Shown here: positions 59,109 to 64,000 of the stretch, piece by piece
Layout: the number at the start of each line of letters is the position of its first letter
Position numbering within the stretch: the stretch's first letter is position 1
Assembly: GCF_015244745.1 (NCBI RefSeq)
Contig: NZ_JABCQI010000001.1
Location: 434,001-498,000, forward strand
Direction: 5' to 3'
DNA length: 64,000 nt
Source of the DNA: Gluconobacter cadivus
GTDB lineage: Bacteria; Pseudomonadota; Alphaproteobacteria; Acetobacterales; Acetobacteraceae
Position numbers and translations under genes: made by a program
Notes under the pieces: model-generated
Seen by the model: only the letters and a program-made list of their open reading frames with translations
What the model was told of the DNA's origin: nothing
Database searches by the model: none

Positions 59109-59167
59109 AGACGGTCATCGGCGCGTTTCCGGCCTGTCTCCCTCGTGAGAGTTGGAGGTGTAAGCCC

Positions 59168-59671
59168 TCAGGCTTTCGGAAGGTTCCGGAAAGCCTCCGC
59201 CACCAGAGCGGCATGTACGGCAGGTTTCACCTTGCGCCACACATTCCGGATGACGCCCTGTCCATCCACCAGAAAGGAACTGCGCTCCATCCCCATATAG
59301 GTCCGGCCATACATGGATTTCTCAACCCATGTTCCGTAAGCCTCGGCAACGGCATGGTCTTCATCCGAGGCCAGCGGGAACTTCAGACCATATTTCGTAG
59401 CGAATTTCTCAATTTTCGCCACAGGGTCCGGGCTCACACCGATGATCGTCAGATCCTCGGCATCAAATTCGGGCAGAACGTCCTGAAGGCCACAGGCCTG
59501 CGTCGTACAGCCGGGGGTGTCGGCTTTCGGATAGAAATACAGCAGATAAGGCTTCCCGCTCAGTGCGGCACTGCTGACAGTCCGCCCGGCGGAAGCGGGA
59601 AGCGTAAAATCTGGCGCCCGGTCGCCCGGTTGTAGGTCTGTATTCTGTGAAGAAACGGTCATAAGCGGCAT
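59168..59671 (-). CDS. bcp: Thioredoxin-dependent peroxiredoxin (Bcp/PrxQ type)
   Basis: A 167-residue peroxiredoxin that reduces hydrogen peroxide and alkyl hydroperoxides. The DTPGCTTQACGLQD motif shows the peroxidatic Cys55 and, five residues later, the resolving Cys60, as in atypical 2-Cys PrxQ enzymes. No signal peptide is present. The gene precedes the YhdP-like gene by about 60 bases. An ATG three codons in is an alternative start. Confidence 0.94.
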   Translation of the reverse strand: MPLMTVSSQNTDLQPGDRAPDFTLPASAGRTVSSAALSGKPYLLYFYPKADTPGCTTQACGLQDVLPEFDAEDLTIIGVSPDPVAKIEKFATKYGLKFPLASDEDHAVAEAYGTWVEKSMYGRTYMGMERSSFLVDGQGVIRNVWRKVKPAVHAALVAEAFRNLPKA

Positions 59672-59734
59672 GATTGCCCGACCCGTCCGATCCGATCAAG
59701 GCAAACCGGACGAAAACCGTTCAGTATTCCGGGA

Positions 59735-60124
59735 TCAGTATCCCGGATACATCACAACGGGGGGCGGTCCGTAAACAACCCGTGGCGGCGCCGCATAGAC
59801 GACCGGCGGTGGAGCATACACGACCTGCGGCGGCGGAGGGGGCGGCGGACCGTAGGGCTGGGCCAGTAGCGCACCGCCTACGGCACCGAGAGCCAGACCA
59901 CCCAGAATGCCCCCGACAATCGCGCCGGAATGGTCATGATGCCAGCCACCGCGCCCACCGCCCGGAGGTCCGCCATATCCATAGCCGCGGCCATAACCCG
60001 GACCATATCCCGGCCCACCGCCATGCCAGTGAGCCTGCGCCTGAGGCACGATGGCATTCGGGACGATTGCGGAACCGATCAGCAGCGGAGCGGCCATAAG
60101 AACTGCACGTGTGATGCGACGCAT
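59735..60124 (-). CDS. Secreted glycine-zipper protein
   Basis: A 129-residue protein with a Sec signal peptide (cleavage after AQA near residue 30), a Gly/Tyr/His-rich stretch, a glycine-zipper hydrophobic segment (GAIVGGILGGLALGAVGGALL) and a Pro/Tyr/Val-repeat tail. This layout resembles small envelope proteins with a 2TM glycine-zipper fold. The ATG at 60124 has GAGGAG about 10 bases upstream; the frame upstream is open but not signal-like. Confidence 0.8.
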   Translation of the reverse strand: MRRITRAVLMAAPLLIGSAIVPNAIVPQAQAHWHGGGPGYGPGYGRGYGYGGPPGGGRGGWHHDHSGAIVGGILGGLALGAVGGALLAQPYGPPPPPPPQVVYAPPPVVYAAPPRVVYGPPPVVMYPGY

Positions 60125-60288
60125 GGCATCTTTCTCCTCGAAACACGTGGAGCAGAAAAGCCGGTTAAAACAGGCTCTTCCGTCCATGAGAAAGATCATG
60201 CCCGCTGAAAATGGCAGCAAGAGGCGCCAATCATGGCAGGAGCCGGACAAATTGTAACAGACACCCGTGCAGCCTCAGAAAGCACCCC

Positions 60289-60897
60289 TCAGTGCGGCGA
60301 CTCGACCCGGTGATAACCCGGCGGCGGGTCAAAAACGTCGAGCGGCTGCGGAGAACGACTGACCGAGACCGCTTCCACGACCGGCTTTCCGTCATGCACC
60401 GCCCCCAGCATCAACCCGTCTTCCGTGTAACAGAACGTGGTCGGATGACGGTCGGTGTCGGCACTTTCCCAGATCGTGCAGGCTTCCCCAGCGATCCGGC
60501 CCTGCCCCATTCTGCGCCATGATCCGGCTGCGGGGGTTCCGGGCGCCGCGAAATTACCGCCCGGCGCAGGCATGACCGTCGCCGTGCGCTTGGTCCCATC
60601 CAGCACCATCAGGATATGGGTGCGGTAATCCGTCAGCATGACCGTTGCTGACCCTTCGGGCTCGATCCGCTGCCGCCACGACGTGGACGTCCAGCGCATC
60701 CGCTGATGCAGATGCTGTCCGGCCGGGCCCGTCAGAACATAATCGATATCGGCATCATGCAGCGGCGTCACGAGCGGAGCCTGTGCCTGAAGCGGCGCGG
60801 GAGTTGCAGGAACATCCGCCTTCGCGGAAAATCCGACCACAGCCCCCATCAACAGACAGACCGTCATTCCAGCTGTGCGCAGTCCCGTCAGGCTCAT
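60289..60897 (-). CDS. Secreted protein, paralogue of its upstream neighbour
   Basis: A 202-residue protein with a signal peptide (cleavage near FSAKA). It shares a plan with the next gene: a region ending in an acidic 'RIEPEG' turn, an 'IAGEACTIWES-TFCYTEDGLMLGA' segment and a 'DVFDPPPGYHRVE' ending, matching 'VAGVACDRWTI-SACVTPDGVILAEN' and 'STFEPPAGFHMLE' there. The conserved Cys pair could form a disulfide. This resembles secreted DUF4412-like proteins; function unknown. Its start overlaps the neighbour's stop by 4 bases. Confidence 0.78.
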   Translation of the reverse strand: MSLTGLRTAGMTVCLLMGAVVGFSAKADVPATPAPLQAQAPLVTPLHDADIDYVLTGPAGQHLHQRMRWTSTSWRQRIEPEGSATVMLTDYRTHILMVLDGTKRTATVMPAPGGNFAAPGTPAAGSWRRMGQGRIAGEACTIWESADTDRHPTTFCYTEDGLMLGAVHDGKPVVEAVSVSRSPQPLDVFDPPPGYHRVESPH

Positions 60898-61814
60898 TTG
60901 TGATTTCCATCGGCCGGACCACTCGGCGGCTGATCCGGCGCGGATACGGAACCATCTCCTGAAGAATCATTCGAAACGGAGGGCTGTGTCGTATCAGGCT
61001 GAGCGCTCTGGCCCGGCAGCAGTGCCGTATGCCCACCCGGCGTTGTGGTGGCTGGTGCAGGTGCATCCCTGTCCCCGATCACGGGCGTGTCGGAATCCGA
61101 CACGTCAGGCGTCGCGGCCTCATGCGTCGTCGTCTTCATCTCTGTGCCCGAGGCTTCCGGCACCGGCGATGGCGTCGCACTGCCTGCCTGGCTTTGATGC
61201 GCGGGACGCATTTTCGGCTCCAGCATATGAAATCCTGCCGGTGGCTCGAACGTGGAGGACGGGATGTCCTGATAGGATACCGAAAGCGCCTTGATGGAGC
61301 CTTCCACACCGTCCGCATCCACGCCGTTTTCCGCCAGAATGACGCCATCCGGCGTCACACAGGCGCTGGCCGTGCCGTGACTGCTCTGAATGGTCCAGCG
61401 GTCGCACGCCACTCCCGCCACGGTGTCATGACCAGCGGCCTTATACTGCATGTCCAGATCAAGCATGAACGGATTGTGCAGACCGTGGCTTGGATGAAAG
61501 CGCGTATAAAGCTGCTGCTTCATCATCACGAGCGTGACCTGCTGCGCCGGACGATCAAGAATCGTCACCCCGTTGCCATCCTGCGAATCGATCCGCAGCA
61601 GATCGCCCGCGCCCGAGAACGCGACTTTGACACTCTCGGGATGACCTTTCGTCGCACTCGACAGCGTGGAAAGCTCATACACAACCGTCACATCCCGCGT
61701 CGGCGTCAGGCGGGGATGATCGTCCGCATGAGCCGGTGTCATCACAGACAAACCGGCCACCAGCAGCCCGATCGGCGCGGCGCTCAGAAAAACAGGGCGC
61801 GTAAAAACAGTCAT
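60894..61814 (-). CDS. Secreted protein, paralogue of its downstream neighbour
   Basis: A 306-residue protein with a Sec signal peptide (cleavage near AHADD), a soluble domain of about 170 residues homologous to the protein at 60289-60897, and a low-complexity C-terminal tail rich in Thr, Ser, Pro and Asp from about residue 210. The tail may be a flexible surface or periplasmic linker. It overlaps aat upstream and the paralogue downstream, so all three are co-translated. Confidence 0.78.
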   Translation of the reverse strand: MTVFTRPVFLSAAPIGLLVAGLSVMTPAHADDHPRLTPTRDVTVVYELSTLSSATKGHPESVKVAFSGAGDLLRIDSQDGNGVTILDRPAQQVTLVMMKQQLYTRFHPSHGLHNPFMLDLDMQYKAAGHDTVAGVACDRWTIQSSHGTASACVTPDGVILAENGVDADGVEGSIKALSVSYQDIPSSTFEPPAGFHMLEPKMRPAHQSQAGSATPSPVPEASGTEMKTTTHEAATPDVSDSDTPVIGDRDAPAPATTTPGGHTALLPGQSAQPDTTQPSVSNDSSGDGSVSAPDQPPSGPADGNHK

Positions 61815-62488
61815 GGCGGATCTCCGACAGGCACGCGCCCGGGAAGCGCGCGCAGGGACGCAATGGATTCACGCAGGGCCTGAAGGCTGAAATCGTCAGG
61901 CCAGACCGCACGCACGGTCAGCGCCTGATGAAGCAGGGACTGATAATCCTCCGCCGGAATCCCGATCCCACCCAGCCCCGTCAGATGCGGCGTGGTGTAT
62001 TGCGTATCCAGCAGCGTGTATCGCCCCTGTCGCAGCCCTGCGACAAGATGGACCAGCGCCACCTTAGAAGCATCACGTTCCCGCGAAAACATGCTCTCAC
62101 CGAAAAAAGCCCCCCGAAGCGACACGCCATACAGCCCCCCCACCAGAGCCCCGCCGTCCCAGACTTCAATGGAATGGGCGTTTCCCTGACGGTGCAGCTC
62201 ACCATAAAGACTGCGGATGCGCCCGCTGATCCATGTCGTCTCCCGCCCGGGAACCGCTTCAGCACAGGCCAGCATGACATCATCGAACGCCCGATCCGCC
62301 GTCACCGTCATCCTGCCCGACATCACGAGGCGCATGAGCTTTTTGGGAACATGCATCCCGTCCAGCGGCATGATCCCGCGCTCTTCCGGCAGATACCATG
62401 TCAGTTTCGCGCTTTCCGCATCCGGAGCCATGGGAAAAATCCCCGAGGCATAAGCCTGAAGCAGAAGATCCGGCGTTATCTCATCCAT
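61811..62488 (-). CDS. aat: Leucyl/phenylalanyl-tRNA-protein transferase
   Basis: A 225-residue enzyme adding Leu or Phe to N-terminal Arg or Lys of proteins, marking them for ClpS/ClpAP degradation (N-end rule). It has LLLQAYASGIFPM, WYLPEERGIMPLD, GNAHSIEVWDGGALVGGLYGVSLRGAFFGESMFS and LLDTQYTTPHLTGLGG, all diagnostic. The ATG at 62488 starts the family domain; its ribosome site is weak. It overlaps the secreted-protein gene by 4 bases. Confidence 0.94.
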   Translation of the reverse strand: MDEITPDLLLQAYASGIFPMAPDAESAKLTWYLPEERGIMPLDGMHVPKKLMRLVMSGRMTVTADRAFDDVMLACAEAVPGRETTWISGRIRSLYGELHRQGNAHSIEVWDGGALVGGLYGVSLRGAFFGESMFSRERDASKVALVHLVAGLRQGRYTLLDTQYTTPHLTGLGGIGIPAEDYQSLLHQALTVRAVWPDDFSLQALRESIASLRALPGRVPVGDPP

Positions 62489-62618
62489 GACGACACAGTT
62501 TCTACCCGTTTCCTGAACTGAGGCGCCGCAGAGCACATGGATGGATCCTGTCGTGCGAAATCATGGCCGTGAAGACAACGACCATGGTAAAGGTGGCCTG
62601 CCATCAGGGAGACCGCCA

Positions 62619-62837
62619 GTGCCGCTTGCTTTCATTTACGCCATCATCCTCGTCATACTTGGCGCCCTGCGCCTGCTGATGCCCGAAATACACGGCCTGT
62701 TGATGGTTCTGGCCAAAATCAGCGCGGCCTGTCTGGTTATCTCCGCGCTCGTGGATCTGTGGACGATGCGCAAAAACGTCGAACCTGCGACGATGACCGA
62801 AGCATCTTTGACCACAGAAGGAGCAACGGAAGCCTGA
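62619..62837 (+). CDS. Small two-helix membrane protein
   Basis: A 72-residue protein with two hydrophobic segments (residues 3-18 and 25-45) joined by a short loop, and a polar Thr/Glu-rich C-terminus. The GTG at 62619 is preferred because AGGGAGA lies 7 bases upstream; the frame is open to an ATG at 62541, which would add 26 polar residues. No family is recognised. Confidence 0.6.
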   Translation: MPLAFIYAIILVILGALRLLMPEIHGLLMVLAKISAACLVISALVDLWTMRKNVEPATMTEASLTTEGATEA

Positions 62838-62848
62838 GACTCCTGAGC

Positions 62849-63688
62849 TCAGGAAAATGTCTCAGACGTGCCCATCCCACCCGCCCGCAGGTCAGCAGCA
62901 GCCTCCTTAACGGCCAACCCATGCGTGCGTTCCAGACGACGGATCGTGAAATGGGCCCGTGCCAGCGCGCGGTAATGCGCCAGAAACGCCGTGTTGAGAG
63001 ACGCCCCACACAGCGCGCCCGCAACCGGCACCATCTGCAACGCGAACTTGCGCGACAGACCTATTCCGTAATGCGACGCTACTTCCGCCATCAGCATCAC
63101 GATAGGCCGTCCGCGCAGCAGCGCACGCGCCGAGAAGAAACCCAGTTCGCCTTCCTCGTCGCTCTGACGCGCCGGAAAACTGCGGAGCGCAAAAACTTCC
63201 AGACAGGCCCGGCGCGTGTCTTCGTTACGCAGATCCTCGCCTTCCTCGCGGGCGATGCGGGCGATTTCGCGCATGATGGTCAACGTCGTGAAACCAACAT
63301 CCGGCGCAAGACCGAAAATTCCCCCGAAACCGCCCAGCGCACCAGAGACGGCCACCGCGGCCTGCCCCAGATTCTCACGCATGGGATCGCGCGGGGCCGG
63401 TGCATCGTTGTCGATACCCAGAACAGCCACACGAAACGCCCGTTCGATGGCAACTTCCGCCGTCTTGTGGAATTTTTCCTGCACCGCCGGGGCCAGTCCG
63501 AGTCCCTGCATGCCGAGTCGCGTCGCCTGTCCGACCGCGCCGCCCATCAGGTCGGCCAGACGCACGAGAACCCCACGGCCCTGCTCCACCTTTTCAAGAA
63601 CGGACTGAAGCTGTGCAAGGGAATCCCCGTCCAGCGCCGTCGAGGCGAAATTGCTGGTCGGAAGCTGCGTGTCATTCACTGAGGTCAT
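62849..63688 (-). CDS. EcsC-family protein
   Basis: A 279-residue protein of the EcsC family, recognised from the central Gly-rich region (AVSGALGGFGGIFGLAPDVGFTTLTIMREIARIA) and the C-terminal VPVAGALCGASLNTAFL. It is named after Bacillus EcsC, encoded with an ABC exporter, but its function is not known. Hydrophobic Gly-rich helices suggest membrane association. The ATG at 63688 has CAGGAG about 11 bases upstream. Confidence 0.85.
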   Translation of the reverse strand: MTSVNDTQLPTSNFASTALDGDSLAQLQSVLEKVEQGRGVLVRLADLMGGAVGQATRLGMQGLGLAPAVQEKFHKTAEVAIERAFRVAVLGIDNDAPAPRDPMRENLGQAAVAVSGALGGFGGIFGLAPDVGFTTLTIMREIARIAREEGEDLRNEDTRRACLEVFALRSFPARQSDEEGELGFFSARALLRGRPIVMLMAEVASHYGIGLSRKFALQMVPVAGALCGASLNTAFLAHYRALARAHFTIRRLERTHGLAVKEAAADLRAGGMGTSETFS

Positions 63689-63842
63689 GACGATCAAAAC
63701 TCCTGTTCGTAAGACCCGAAACCGTTTACCGGATAGCAGGTTTCATATCCTAACATGGCACCATCATGGGGATATCGGCGCCAGAAGACTACCCGGGCCA
63801 ACTATCCGGACGAGCACCGTCGGGGTGAGGAGAATTACACCA

Positions 63843-64000
63843 ATGACCGCATTATCGCGCTTGATCCTGTCGGCCCCGCTGACAGCCACCCTCCTCGTTC
63901 CGGCGGTTTCTCCAGCTTTTGCCGCCCCGAGTCACAGCCACCACCATGCCGCTCACGGCACGGCCAATCTGCCGCAGATGGGCCCAACCTCCGGTCAGAT
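63843..64000 (+). CDS. Secreted protein, N-terminal fragment (3' end outside window)
   Basis: The frame starts at ATG 63843, with GAGGAG about 10 bases upstream, and runs off the window end after about 52 residues. These form a Sec signal peptide (hydrophobic core, cleavage at AFAAP) followed by a His-rich patch (SHSHHHAAH). Nothing more can be said of its function. Confidence 0.75.
   Translation, partial: MTALSRLILSAPLTATLLVPAVSPAFAAPSHSHHHAAHGTANLPQMGPTSGQ

Overview
This 64 kb window is chromosomal DNA of an acetic acid bacterium, most probably Gluconobacter or a close relative. The evidence is gene content, not a database match: a compact pentose-phosphate-pathway cluster with a transaldolase/glucose-6-phosphate-isomerase fusion, a short-form 6-phosphogluconate dehydrogenase, gluconokinase, a type II NADH dehydrogenase, and alphaproteobacterial markers (CtrA, bifunctional IspDF, an ATP12 chaperone, a SAM-II riboswitch before metZ, the order yebC-ruvCAB-ybgC-tolQRAB). 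GC content is high, genes are dense, and long non-coding open frames run opposite many genes. I saw no insertion sequence, prophage, rRNA operon or CRISPR array.

Layout. 1-2.1 kb: the C-terminal part of a TonB-dependent receptor followed by a secreted glycerophosphodiesterase. 2.2-4.2 kb: aldA-like aldehyde dehydrogenase and a DJ-1/PfpI protein. 4.5-14 kb (minus strand): tkt, tal-pgi, gnd, HAD phosphatase, pgl, rpiA, gntK and a YaiI/YqxD protein, nearly all overlapping or a few bases apart. This covers the pentose phosphate pathway apart from glucose-6-phosphate dehydrogenase and ribulose-phosphate epimerase. 14-20.4 kb: metallo-hydrolase, ankyrin protein, hisC, small coiled-coil protein, glycosyltransferase, M29-type aminopeptidase and two unknowns. 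20.4-23.2 kb: fliJ-fliI, divergent from a CtrA-type response regulator. 23.2-28.9 kb: glmM, ftsH, tilS and cpoB. 29-35.5 kb: the Tol-Pal envelope cluster, interrupted between tolB and pal by a GH32 sucrase/fructosidase. 35.5-41.2 kb: ruvBAC, yebC and secA. 41.5-49.8 kb (plus strand): periplasmic prolyl isomerase, argJ, NADH dehydrogenase, a 2OG-Fe oxygenase, a secreted protein, tRNA-Gly(CCC) on the minus strand, SAM-II riboswitch plus metZ, apaG and ispDF. 49.9-62.5 kb (minus strand): a 43-residue membrane protein, an ATP12/AsmA/RluA/RarA/YhdP-like run, a peroxiredoxin, secreted proteins and aat. 62.6-64 kb: a small membrane protein, an EcsC-family protein and the start of a secreted protein.

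The most notable observation is the CtrA orthologue. Its DNA-binding half closely resembles canonical CtrA as I recall it, but the phosphoacceptor Asp51 is Glu, the same change as the classical phosphomimetic Caulobacter allele, and one residue of the metal-binding acidic pair is Ser. A perfect TTAA-N7-TTAA CtrA box lies between ctrA and the divergent fliI-fliJ genes. Together these suggest a CtrA that may act without phosphorylation and control its own gene and flagellar export genes. Other points worth following are the GH32 gene inside tol-pal, the SAM-II switch, a structured gnd/HAD junction, and two small membrane-protein genes.
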